Assembly: GCA_029934165.1 (NCBI GenBank)
Contig: JAOZMU010000169.1
Location: 1-7,086 of the forward strand
Reading direction: 5' to 3'
Length of the DNA: 7,086 nt
DNA from: Bacteroidales bacterium
GTDB lineage: Bacteria; Bacteroidota; Bacteroidia; Bacteroidales; JAOZMU01
Positions 1 to 6,054 of the stretch are shown here, one piece after another. The notes under the pieces were generated by a model that had not been told where the DNA came from, did no database searches, and worked only from the letters and a program-made list of their open reading frames with translations. The translations under genes and the position numbers were made by a program. Within the stretch, counting starts at the first letter, position 1, and every line of letters begins with the position of its first letter.

Positions 1-159
1 AAAGCTAACTGGTTAAGTAACAGGGGTGTCCAACTTTAGACTGGTAGCCCAAATCTTCAAATTTGGTTGATTTAATTTGTACTTTTGTTTTATTTTATAG
101 TCAAGTAGATAGATATACATAACCGCAAAAACAGGAAACGGAAAAAGAGGGAAATTATT

Positions 160-300
160 TTGCATATAAACGACATAGCAACAGCCGTTTCAGATGCGAC
201 TTCAATGGAAGAAATGCTTGCTATGATAAATTCAAACTATCAAAATGCAGAAATGACAAGAAAAACATCAACAAAATCTGCATCTTTCATAACCTACTAA
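160..300 (+). CDS. doubtful small ORF, 46 codons from a TTG start
   Basis: An open frame runs from just after an in-frame TAG at 106-108 to a TAA at 298-300. There is no ATG near its left end. A TTG at 160 gives 46 residues (MHINDIATAVSDAT... ending SASFITY); the first ATG, at 205, gives 31 residues. A purine-rich GAGGGA precedes the TTG by several bases, but members of the Bacteroidota rarely depend on such sites. The codons look plausible for coding (several GAA, GCT and ATG), and the part before the TTG would be strongly basic. I recognise no family. It could be a small gene, the tail of a degraded gene, or chance. Confidence 0.2.
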   Translation: MHINDIATAVSDATSMEEMLAMINSNYQNAEMTRKTSTKSASFITY

Positions 301-378
301 AAGTAGTTTGCAATTTTTCTTCCTAATTGCGCATAGTTATGGTTGTTTTTGAAAAAAGGTATTTGTATCTGGTTATTT

Positions 379-398
379 GATGCCTTTTAAAAGACATC
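379..398. repeat. 20-base imperfect palindrome, possible operator
   Basis: The two 10-base halves are GATGCCTTTT and AAAAGACATC. They are complementary at nine of ten positions (383 against 394 is the mismatch), with no spacer. A zero-loop palindrome suits a dimeric DNA-binding protein better than an RNA hairpin. It lies 163 bases before the next start codon, which is far for a simple operator. It may be chance in AT-rich DNA. Confidence 0.25.
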
Positions 399-414
399 AG
401 ATGTTAATCCAAAT

Positions 415-443
415 TTGACCTGTTTTTTGCAAACACAGGTCAA
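415..443. repeat. perfect 9-bp inverted repeat with 11-base loop
   Basis: TTGACCTGT (415-423) is perfectly complementary to ACAGGTCAA (435-443), and a further three A-T pairs are possible inside after one mismatch. A second, wider pair, CCAAATT (410-416) with AATTTGG (457-463), overlaps it and could form an alternative fold. There is no U-tract on either side, so it is not a standard intrinsic terminator. It could mark the end of a transcript entering from the left, or be a leader structure or a protein site for the gene at 561. Confidence 0.4.
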
Positions 444-560
444 TCCAATCGGTTTGAATTTGGGTATTTATTGGTTTAAAATTGGTGATTTACAAAAAGA
501 AAATGTGATTATTAAATATGTAAATAAACAAGAAATTTCAGAACATAAAAATAATAAATT

Positions 561-962
561 ATGATTTTACACACAAGTAATTACGTAGAAATAATCTACG
601 AAAAAGAAAATTCTTTGATTATTGATAAGTTTTTATCTGCAACAGAAGAGATGGAAACAGAAGACTTTAAAAAAGAGATGCTCGTTTTTGCAAAAAAATG
701 CGAAAAATATAAACCTGAAAGAGAATTAGTGTATCTTCTTGATATGAAATATTCAATTGTTCCAGATGTTCAAGAATGGATTAACAATAATATTTTTCCG
801 AGATATAAAAATATTATTAAACGGATGGCTTTTTTAATGCCGGAAGATTTAATAATACAAATGTCAATAGAACAAACAATGGAAGAAAAAACTGGAGAGG
901 GATTTACACAGGCATATTTTGATAGTGAACAAAAAGCTCGTAAATGGTTAATGGAAAAATAA
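561..962 (+). CDS. SpoIIAA/STAS-like small cytoplasmic protein
   Basis: This 133-residue protein has no signal peptide or membrane segment. It resembles the short SpoIIAA-like (STAS fold) proteins common in Bacteroidota. An N-terminal beta-rich part (YVEIIYEKENSLIID) is followed by a helix with Glu and Lys. A central strand (ELVYLLDMKYS) leads into an amphipathic segment with VQEWINNNIFP. Next come a hydrophobic strand (KRMAFLMP), a helix containing the phrase SIEQTMEE, and a closing YFDSEQKARKWLME that matches the usual A-x-x-WL ending. Such proteins are poorly characterised. The fold is shared with anti-sigma-factor antagonists and lipid-binding SpoIIAA-like proteins, but no phosphorylatable-serine motif is obvious. 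The start is the first ATG after an AT-rich leader, and no upstream in-frame alternative is better. It stands alone and converges on the B12 unit, so no functional link to that unit is suggested. The family call rests on overall pattern only. Confidence 0.75.
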   Translation: MILHTSNYVEIIYEKENSLIIDKFLSATEEMETEDFKKEMLVFAKKCEKYKPERELVYLLDMKYSIVPDVQEWINNNIFPRYKNIIKRMAFLMPEDLIIQMSIEQTMEEKTGEGFTQAYFDSEQKARKWLMEK

Positions 963-1063
963 AATAATGTAATACTCATCTTTTAATCAGGGTTTATTCA
1001 TAAAAAACAAAACACGTATTTTTGTGGATAAACACGACAGCGTAATGATAAACAGATTTTTTT

Positions 1064-1135
1064 GGCGGATTACGGTCTTTTCCGCTTGTTTTACTACTGT
1101 TGGCGTGGTTTCAAGCTACACCAACAGTAATTTAA
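1064..1135. repeat. hairpin-bearing repeat, copy 1 (after the BtuB-like gene)
   Basis: Its core (1095-1129) is an imperfect hairpin. In the minus-strand transcript the 14-base arms pair at 13 positions, including one G-U, around a 7-base loop (CTTGAAA). It starts 10 bases after the stop codon of the receptor gene. A related sequence follows the neighbouring gene at 3102-3184. The two share the left flank (GGCG, ACG, TTTTC, TTGT, ACTACTGT) and the right flank (ACAGTAATTT) in the same orientation. A second short stem, GCGGA (1065-1069) with TCCGC (1081-1085), occurs only in this copy. No U-tract follows in the minus-strand transcript, so a classical intrinsic terminator is unlikely. Protection of the 3' end, or a mobile palindromic repeat, fits better. 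Confidence 0.6.
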
Positions 1136-1139
1136 AGAA

Positions 1140-3086
1140 TTATTTTTGGTAACTAAAATTAATCGAAAAGTGAAAATACCTACCGGGCATTGGGTAGTAT
1201 TGTTGGGATTCAAATTTTTTATTGAAGACATTTTCAATCCTAAGGCTTAATCCTATTTTTAGGCGATTGATATTTTTATGCCATAAAAAATTTATATCTT
1301 GAGTAGAATAGGCAGGTAATAATTGAGTATTGTCGATATTAGTAAATCGCCAACTTGTGTATTGTAACGACCAGCTCAAAATAAATTCCGATAAATTAAT
1401 GCGTATATTTCCATTTGCTTTATGCAAAGGTATGTAAATAAGCTGTTTATCAACACTGTTATCGTTTTCAAAAGCTGGTTTTGTGTTTTTTGTCGAGGTA
1501 AATGTGTAAAAAGTCTCAATGGTAATTTTACTCTTTTTAATAATCGTACTGACCTTTATACTTGCCTCAAATCCAAATGCTTTGACATTTTTCACGTTTC
1601 TTGGTGTCCAATAATAGAACTCGGAAGGCTGCCATAAAATCCAATTTTCGATACTATTATAGTACGTAGTCAGTTCGCCGGATAGGTTCATAAATTTACT
1701 TGCATAAATTCGTTGAACATCAAGACCTAATTCACTTGTTATCCCCTCTTCGTTTTGTAGATTTATGTTACCACCAGGATTCCAAAATAAGTCGTTAAGC
1801 GTAGGCTGGCGATAATTTTTTGTGATATTAGATTTTAAGTAAATTTCTTTGTTTCGATGAAGTTTCAGCTCAAGTCCCAGTGATGGAATTATTGGCGTAA
1901 ATTCCTCATTTACAATTTCTTGCTTGAGCATAGAATATATTTGAAGACGTTGCCAAAAATTTTGTGTAACAGAAACGGAAATTGAACCTAAGTTTCTGGT
2001 TTTAATCTGATTATAATTTTCAGAATCTACTTGACTCCAATGATTTGTAAGATTGACAACGAGTTGTGTTTTATCCGAAATTTCGTGCGAGTAAGACAAT
2101 TTACCTATCGCGCTAAGTGCTGAGTTACTGTTATTTATATCGCCAAGTTCGGATTCTGCAAAATCTAATTTGTATGTTAAATCATCACGCACGATAGCTG
2201 CAGATGTTTCTAATTTAGAATTTGCGAAAAGAATTTTCCATTGGGCAATTGCTCTGTAAATCAAGTTATTCTGCGATTCTGCTCTGTTACTTGTCGTTGT
2301 ACCAATTGGTCCGGGAATGTTTTTTTTTGAGTCTTGTAACCAAATCTTAACAGAGAATAGATTTTCTAAATTATGACGATAATACAACTCCTGAATCATT
2401 CCAATGTGCTGAAAATCAGCATTTTTGCGGGTTTGTGTGATTGTAGAATCATGGATAGAAATTTCATCAGAATATTCATAACTGTTGGCTGAATTTTGAT
2501 TAAAAATTCGTGTTTTTGATTGAAATTTATTCTTTCCAATTCCAAACGTAACAGATTGAGAATAAGTACCAAAACTACCAAAACCCAATCCAATATTTGC
2601 ATTGATTTTGTTTTTCCAATTTGGTTTATTCGACAAATTTATTGTGCCACCAAGCGCCCCCGAATGTTCGGCGTTTGCGGTGCCTCCATGAAATAACGTT
2701 ACCTCGTCAATCAAATTTGCCGGAATTAGCGAAAAATCGGATTGCCCGAGCATATGCGAATTTATTCCAATCCCGTTCCACGAAACCTGAGTGTGTGTTG
2801 CATTTGTACCGCGAAATGACGAAGTTGCAAGCCCGCCATGACCATAAGTTTTAATATGTATGTGAGAATTTTCTGACAGTAATTGAGCAATGCTTGTGTG
2901 TTTGTAATCTGCCAAAACTGCTGAATCAATTTGCATTTGTTTGAAACCAGCATTTGTTGAAATTCGGGTTGCAGAAACAGATATTGTTTCTATTTCTATT
3001 GAGTCCAGAATATATGTTTGTGCAAGCAAATTAAAATTTGAACAAACAAATATACTTACAATCAAGAGTTTATATTTTGATAACAT
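1140..3086 (-). CDS. btuB: BtuB-like TonB-dependent outer-membrane receptor
   Basis: This 648-residue protein is predicted to import cobalamin or related corrinoids across the outer membrane using TonB energy. A signal peptide (about 1-22, ending LLAQ) is followed by a TonB-box-like stretch (residues 32-41, IETISVSATR). Next is a plug domain (about 44-155) with the usual landmarks: IAQLLSEN, SSFRGTNATHTQVSWNGIGIN, IDEVTLFHGG and GALGGTINL. The rest is beta-barrel with alternating polar and aromatic strands, ending in PMPGRYFHFSINFSYQK, which has the PGR motif typical of the last strand. The length is close to enterobacterial BtuB (about 610 residues) and far shorter than SusC-type receptors. 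It lies 104 bases after the T9SS protein gene, on the same strand and downstream of a B12 riboswitch, and this is the main reason for choosing cobalamin as substrate. The sequence alone cannot exclude another corrinoid or a metal chelate. The ATG start places the signal peptide correctly. Confidence 0.85.
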   Translation of the reverse strand: MLSKYKLLIVSIFVCSNFNLLAQTYILDSIEIETISVSATRISTNAGFKQMQIDSAVLADYKHTSIAQLLSENSHIHIKTYGHGGLATSSFRGTNATHTQVSWNGIGINSHMLGQSDFSLIPANLIDEVTLFHGGTANAEHSGALGGTINLSNKPNWKNKINANIGLGFGSFGTYSQSVTFGIGKNKFQSKTRIFNQNSANSYEYSDEISIHDSTITQTRKNADFQHIGMIQELYYRHNLENLFSVKIWLQDSKKNIPGPIGTTTSNRAESQNNLIYRAIAQWKILFANSKLETSAAIVRDDLTYKLDFAESELGDINNSNSALSAIGKLSYSHEISDKTQLVVNLTNHWSQVDSENYNQIKTRNLGSISVSVTQNFWQRLQIYSMLKQEIVNEEFTPIIPSLGLELKLHRNKEIYLKSNITKNYRQPTLNDLFWNPGGNINLQNEEGITSELGLDVQRIYASKFMNLSGELTTYYNSIENWILWQPSEFYYWTPRNVKNVKAFGFEASIKVSTIIKKSKITIETFYTFTSTKNTKPAFENDNSVDKQLIYIPLHKANGNIRINLSEFILSWSLQYTSWRFTNIDNTQLLPAYSTQDINFLWHKNINRLKIGLSLRIENVFNKKFESQQYYPMPGRYFHFSINFSYQK

Positions 3087-3101
3087 GAAGGTTTATTAAT
3101 A

Positions 3102-3184
3102 GGCGTGTGAAAAAACGACATTTTTTCTGGTTGTGTTCACTACTGTCGATATGGCTTGAAAACCACACCGACAGTAATTTGAAA
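3102..3184. repeat. hairpin-bearing repeat, copy 2 (between the two B12-regulated genes)
   Basis: Its core (3141-3176) folds in the minus-strand transcript into a 14-base-pair stem with no mismatch if G-U pairs are allowed, closed by an 8-base loop (TTTTCAAG). It starts 14 bases after the stop codon of the secreted protein gene and fills most of the gap before the receptor gene. The flanks match copy 1 (1064-1135) in direct orientation, while the loop matches copy 1 only when inverted. All three G-U pairs arise in the operon's own transcript, whereas the plus strand would have two A-C mismatches, so selection on the RNA is plausible. A stem here could stabilise the upstream message or lower read-through to the receptor gene. 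There is no U-tract. Confidence 0.65.
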
Positions 3185-3190
3185 TGACGA

Positions 3191-4930
3191 CTAAATTTTT
3201 AGGATTTTTTCAGTCTTTGTCGCTTCGTCAGTTGTAATTTGTAGAAAATAAACTCCATTAGTAAGGCTTGAGATATTAATTTTCTCTGTCGCATTATTAG
3301 CTACACCTGCAACAATAATCCTACCATTAATGTCAATAAGTTGATATTTGGTTGTCGATTTCAGTTCCGAAATATTAATAAAATCAGCGGTCGGATTTGG
3401 GTAAATATACACATCAGCAATATTAGAAAAATCACTAATGGAAAGCAAGTTTTTATACATTACTCCAATTGCATCTAAATCAAATCCAGACGACTCAAAT
3501 AGAGTAGGATAGGGGTCGTTGATTATGTTTCCTTGTGCATCGTAGCTTGCATGTAGTGGATTTATACTGCCAACAACATCAATGATACGGATATTGGTTA
3601 TATTGCTTAGGTCGATATTACTATTATCTGCTAAGTCTTCGAGGTCGAATGGTGTGCCGTAATTTGCCTCGTATTTTCCAGCCAAATTGTGTATTAATTC
3701 TGGAACTAATTCTCCAAAACCGTCAATTTGAGTGGTGTTTTGCGTATGCGATGTTGATGGAAACCGCACGTAATTTATACCATCAGAACTAACCTCTACA
3801 AATGCAAGTTCAAGGTAATTATAATCGAATGCGTTTTCAAAAATCGCAAAATCAAAGCCTTCGCCGTTAAAAATTGATGTTGCAAACTCGTAAGTAGCTG
3901 AACCACCATCGCCTAAGCTGACTACCGTTCCGTTTGGTTCGCCACCTCCATTGGCTTCTGTACCATAAGTGGCAAGTCCTTGCGATTCGTCTGCAATATC
4001 AATAAAACCGCGCTCAATGGTTGGAGATTCTCCCCAAGCAACAAATAATTGACTATCGTGTGGTATGGCTGTTGTTCCGGCATTGTTTGCTGGTGGTGCA
4101 AAAGTGTTAATGATTGTAACTGTGTTAGTTGCACCACTTACAAACGATGCAGAACCATCGTTGCTTGCAAGCGAAACGGTGAATGTTTCGTTTGCTTCGT
4201 CGAATAAATCGTCTGACAGTATTTGAATTTCGATGGTTTTAGCATCGCTATTGCCTGCCAACCAGCTAATTACGTTGCTTGATTCGCAAGCAAAATCAAC
4301 TCCATTTTCAGCATCGCCATTCTCGACTTGATATTCAATTGTTACGGCATCGGCAAAGTTGTTGATTTTGTTGATGGTAAGCGTCAAAAGCAAACTGTGT
4401 TCGTAAACTTCAATTCCGTAATTTGCGAACGAAATTTCGGCTGTTTGTGGCGCAGAAATTGGAACAAAAGGTGCGTCTCCAGGCCAATTGTGATTTGGCA
4501 AGTAATTAACACCCAGCCAAGTACCATCTGAAAAAACATCTGCAATTCCATTATTTGTTGCCCAGTCTTCGCCATTTGTTGCACTCCATGTCGAGAACCA
4601 ACCAACTTCTGGTGTTGTGTGAGTAATTATCCCATCAAAATACTCTATACTACTTACATATCCGCTTCCTGTATATGTAAAATTCGCATCATTACTGGAT
4701 ACTGTGTTTAGCATTTCCTCGCCAGTAATGGTTTCTGTATCGAAGTTGATGCCCCATGCAAACGACTGTGGACCAGTTCCTTCGTTGAAATCTATTACTA
4801 AAATTGTGCTGTTTGAGCCTGTGCCAACCCAATTTTCGACTTCGACATCTTCAAATGCGATTTGCGCTTTGGTTGCCGTCCCTATCAGCGCAAAAAGCAC
4901 GATGAGACAAATTTGTAAAAAACGTTCCAT
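3191..4930 (-). CDS. T9SS-sorted surface protein with Calx-beta domain, B12-regulated
   Basis: This 579-residue protein is the first gene after the B12 riboswitch and is a likely cell-surface partner of the BtuB-like receptor encoded next. A signal peptide covers about 1-22 (ends TKAQ). Residues 24-160 form a module with WVGTGSN, VIDFNEG and SFAWGINFD, rich in Trp, Asn and Gly. Residues about 162-277 are a Calx-beta domain (AEISFANYGIEVYE, then GVDF, then DDLFDEANETFTVSL). Residues about 283-493 are a third module with GDGGSATYEFA, DFAIFENAF, AFVEVSSDG, HNLAGKY, GTPFDL and SGFDLDAIGV. It recalls a beta-sandwich found in Bacteroidota surface proteins, but I cannot name it. Residues 507-579 are a type A T9SS sorting domain (YPNPTADFINI, GRII, NGVYFLQI, ending EKILKI), so the protein should cross the outer membrane and be anchored or released. 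No lipobox and no BtuG-type beta-propeller repeats are seen. Corrinoid binding is inferred from context. The ATG at 4930 fits the signal peptide. Confidence 0.85.
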   Translation of the reverse strand: MERFLQICLIVLFALIGTATKAQIAFEDVEVENWVGTGSNSTILVIDFNEGTGPQSFAWGINFDTETITGEEMLNTVSSNDANFTYTGSGYVSSIEYFDGIITHTTPEVGWFSTWSATNGEDWATNNGIADVFSDGTWLGVNYLPNHNWPGDAPFVPISAPQTAEISFANYGIEVYEHSLLLTLTINKINNFADAVTIEYQVENGDAENGVDFACESSNVISWLAGNSDAKTIEIQILSDDLFDEANETFTVSLASNDGSASFVSGATNTVTIINTFAPPANNAGTTAIPHDSQLFVAWGESPTIERGFIDIADESQGLATYGTEANGGGEPNGTVVSLGDGGSATYEFATSIFNGEGFDFAIFENAFDYNYLELAFVEVSSDGINYVRFPSTSHTQNTTQIDGFGELVPELIHNLAGKYEANYGTPFDLEDLADNSNIDLSNITNIRIIDVVGSINPLHASYDAQGNIINDPYPTLFESSGFDLDAIGVMYKNLLSISDFSNIADVYIYPNPTADFINISELKSTTKYQLIDINGRIIVAGVANNATEKINISSLTNGVYFLQITTDEATKTEKILKI

Positions 4931-4953
4931 TTTGTTTAATTATTAAAGTTAAT

Positions 4954-5044
4954 AAAAAAAAGGAAGTTCGCATTCAAGGCGTTGAAAATGAGAAGGTAAT
5001 AATGGTATGCTCTCAAATTCTGTGCTTTTCCACCGAAAGCTTCC
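4954..5044 (-). terminator. possible expression platform: long-loop stem ending in a U8 tract
   Basis: In the minus-strand leader, eight U residues (4954-4961) lie 23 bases before the start codon of the secreted protein gene. The bases just before them (GAACTTCC, 4962-4969) can pair with GGAAG plus TTT (5037-5044) through one bulged C, giving about eight pairs and a loop of roughly 67 bases. This could be the terminator controlled by the riboswitch, but the long loop and modest stem make it weak. Control of translation initiation is equally possible. Confidence 0.25.
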
Positions 5045-5059
5045 GAATAGTTTTTATTT

Positions 5060-5216
5060 ATAGGCAGGTCTTCTGGCTTACCCAACTTTTATCGCGCCTT
5101 CCCATTGGATTAAACAACAGTGGCATTGAGGATGATAAAAGTGTAAAGGGCTTACAGCTACGGGGATAGCTCCGGACTTTAACCGGATTCCTTATTAATT
5201 CGCAAAGCGAAACCTT
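5060..5216 (-). promoter_or_regulatory. cobalamin (B12) riboswitch
   Basis: Read on the minus strand, the conserved cobalamin aptamer elements appear in order. AAGGTTTCGC opens it, followed by AATTAATAAGGAATCCGG (the usual TTAATAGGGAAT region) and a stem CCGG/CCGG around TTAAAGT. Then come AGCTATCCCCGTAGCTGTAAG, GCCACTG, AATGGGAAGG and the B12 box AGCCAGAAGACCTGCC (5063-5078). In this family, binding of adenosylcobalamin or another cobalamin shuts off expression, so the two downstream genes should be on when B12 is low. It ends about 130 bases before the first start codon, leaving room for an expression platform. Box identity and order make this one of the firmest calls in the window. Confidence 0.97.
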
Positions 5217-5253
5217 AAATTTGATGCAAGTGTAGGAATATTTGTTGGTTTTG

Positions 5254-5261
5254 CAAAATAA
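5254..5261 (-). promoter_or_regulatory. candidate -7 promoter element for the B12-regulated unit
   Basis: On the minus strand this reads TTATTTTG, one base from the Bacteroidota consensus TAnnTTTG. It lies about 38 bases before the first riboswitch element, the right place to start a transcript that includes the whole aptamer. No good TTTG is seen at the expected -33 position, so the call rests on location and a partial match. Confidence 0.25.
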
Positions 5262-5620
5262 AAACCACTATTCTAAATTGTGTCCGTCCATCTAAAACGA
5301 AGATTAAATTAACCTATATCATTATTTGCTGTTTGTTGCTGATTTTCAGTCAAATAGTAAATCGTCGTCTAAATATTAAAAAGTGCAAGGCACTTATCTG
5401 ATTTTCAACGAATTAAAAAGGTGATTTCAATAAGATTGAAATTGAAACAAACGCTCATGATTAATTATGTATTAGCAACAAGTTCGTTGATTTAGTTGAG
5501 TATAAATAATGTGATAGTTTTATTTTTTTCATTCATAATATACAAAATACAGGGTTTCAAATCAAATTACTTTTTTGTCCAAAGTCTAATAGATAAAAAA
5601 ATATATAGTTTTTAGTCCAA
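5262..5620. other. gene-free AT-rich stretch right of the riboswitch
   Basis: No useful open frame was found on either strand. It contains two tight hairpins with 3-base loops (5381-5395 and 5424-5442). The 10-mer CTGATTTTCA occurs twice (5339-5348 and 5398-5407). A GTCTAA motif at 5584-5589 recurs in the direct repeat that follows. The leftmost part probably contains the upstream promoter bases of the B12 unit. Confidence 0.5.
5381..5442. repeat. two tandem tight hairpins, each with an AAG loop
   Basis: AAGTGC (5381-5386) pairs with GCACTT (5390-5395) around AAG. ATTTCAAT (5424-5431) pairs with ATTGAAAT (5435-5442), again around AAG. Both stems are perfect. On the minus strand the first stem is followed by TTTTT at the arm end, so it could act as a weak terminator for leftward transcripts. 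No leftward gene is seen to need one. Confidence 0.4.
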
Positions 5621-5714
5621 CTAAGGTCTAAGACCTAATTTTCATGAAATGTTTTAGCTTACTATTAACAACTTAGGTTAATAAAAAGCGTAAGAACTTT
5701 TGTAAGAGTGCTTA
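5621..5714. repeat. 94-base direct repeat, copy A (left of the LRR gene)
   Basis: It aligns without gaps to 6989-7082, with 10 mismatches in 94 bases. The 46 bases at 5664-5709 are identical to 7032-7077. Within it are a near-perfect palindrome AGGTCT-A-AGACCT (5624-5636), a stem TTAAC/GTTAA around seven bases (5665-5681), and GTAAGA repeated 12 bases apart near the right end. It ends 340 bases before the LRR start codon. It could be a shared regulatory region of paralogous cassettes, a recombination site, or a small non-coding RNA; nothing here decides between them. Confidence 0.85.
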
Positions 5715-6054
5715 ATATAAAATATCTAAGAATGTAAAAGAACAAACAGAAAATATAAATGATATTGAAAATAATATCTTACTTGATAAAATACGATGAA
5801 ACAAAATGGTAATAAAACTGAATACAAATACATATCATAAGCTTGGTTGGTCTGTTTTTGCTTGCTTTGCATTGCAAAAAAAACTCAAAAGCTCCACTAA
5901 ATTTTATACGATAGTAACAAAAAAAATTGGTACTTTTGTAATTTAAGAAACAAATGTATATTTTACTAACTTATGCTATTGTCATTCAACAATGTGATGA
6001 GCCTTTCTAACCAAAACACTAAGTCAAATACTTAGTTATCTTAATAGTTAAAAC
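5715..6054. other. gene-free leader region of the LRR gene
   Basis: This 340-base AT-rich stretch separates direct repeat copy A from the LRR start. It contains a 46-codon ATG frame (5806-5946), judged to be chance, a near-palindrome TTTGCA-T-TGCAAA, and a promoter-like TACTTTTG at 5931-5938. Nothing else is recognised. Confidence 0.45.
5931..5938 (+). promoter_or_regulatory. candidate -7 promoter element for the LRR gene
   Basis: TACTTTTG matches the Bacteroidota -7 consensus TAnnTTTG exactly. It would start a transcript about 110 bases before the LRR start codon. No TTTG is present at the expected upstream distance, and an exact 6-base match is not rare in this DNA. A second exact copy occurs at 80-87 with no clear gene after it, which lowers its weight. 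Confidence 0.3.

Larger units (their letters stand above)
301..560. other. AT-rich intergenic stretch upstream of the SpoIIAA-like gene
   Basis: No open frame of useful length exists here on either strand. It holds two inverted repeats (379-398 and 415-443), which are listed separately. The 100 bases before the start at 561 are very AT-rich. I could not find a convincing Bacteroidota promoter (TTTG, then TAnnTTTG about 19 bases on), so the promoter of the gene at 561 is not placed. Confidence 0.5.

Noticed and set aside
1..40. GGGGTGTCCAACTTT near the left edge, reminiscent of an insertion-sequence end
   Set aside because: No matching inverted copy, transposase or target duplication is visible in the window, so an insertion sequence cannot be supported.
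1018..1025. TATTTTTG matching the -7 promoter consensus between the convergent genes
   Set aside because: It points right, into the antisense of the receptor gene, with no gene to drive and no -33 element.
1061..1085. GCGGA/TCCGC stem next to a T7 run, considered as an intrinsic terminator
   Set aside because: The T run lies before the stem in the plus direction and reads as A's after the stem in the minus direction, so polarity is wrong for both flanking genes.
4704..4946. 80-codon plus-strand frame opposite the start of the secreted protein gene
   Set aside because: It is the antisense of a well-supported coding region including its signal peptide, with no recognisable domain. The same holds for the other short frames opposite or inside the three large genes.
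5621..5714. Integron attC site as an explanation of the repeats flanking the LRR gene
   Set aside because: The repeat lacks the required RYYYAAC and GTTRRRY core sites at its ends and does not fold end to end like an attC.
5806..5946. 46-codon ATG frame (MVIKLNTNTYHKLGWS...) upstream of the LRR gene
   Set aside because: It recalls no family, is Lys/Thr-rich from A-tracts, and its end overlaps a promoter-like TACTTTTG. Frames of this length are expected by chance.
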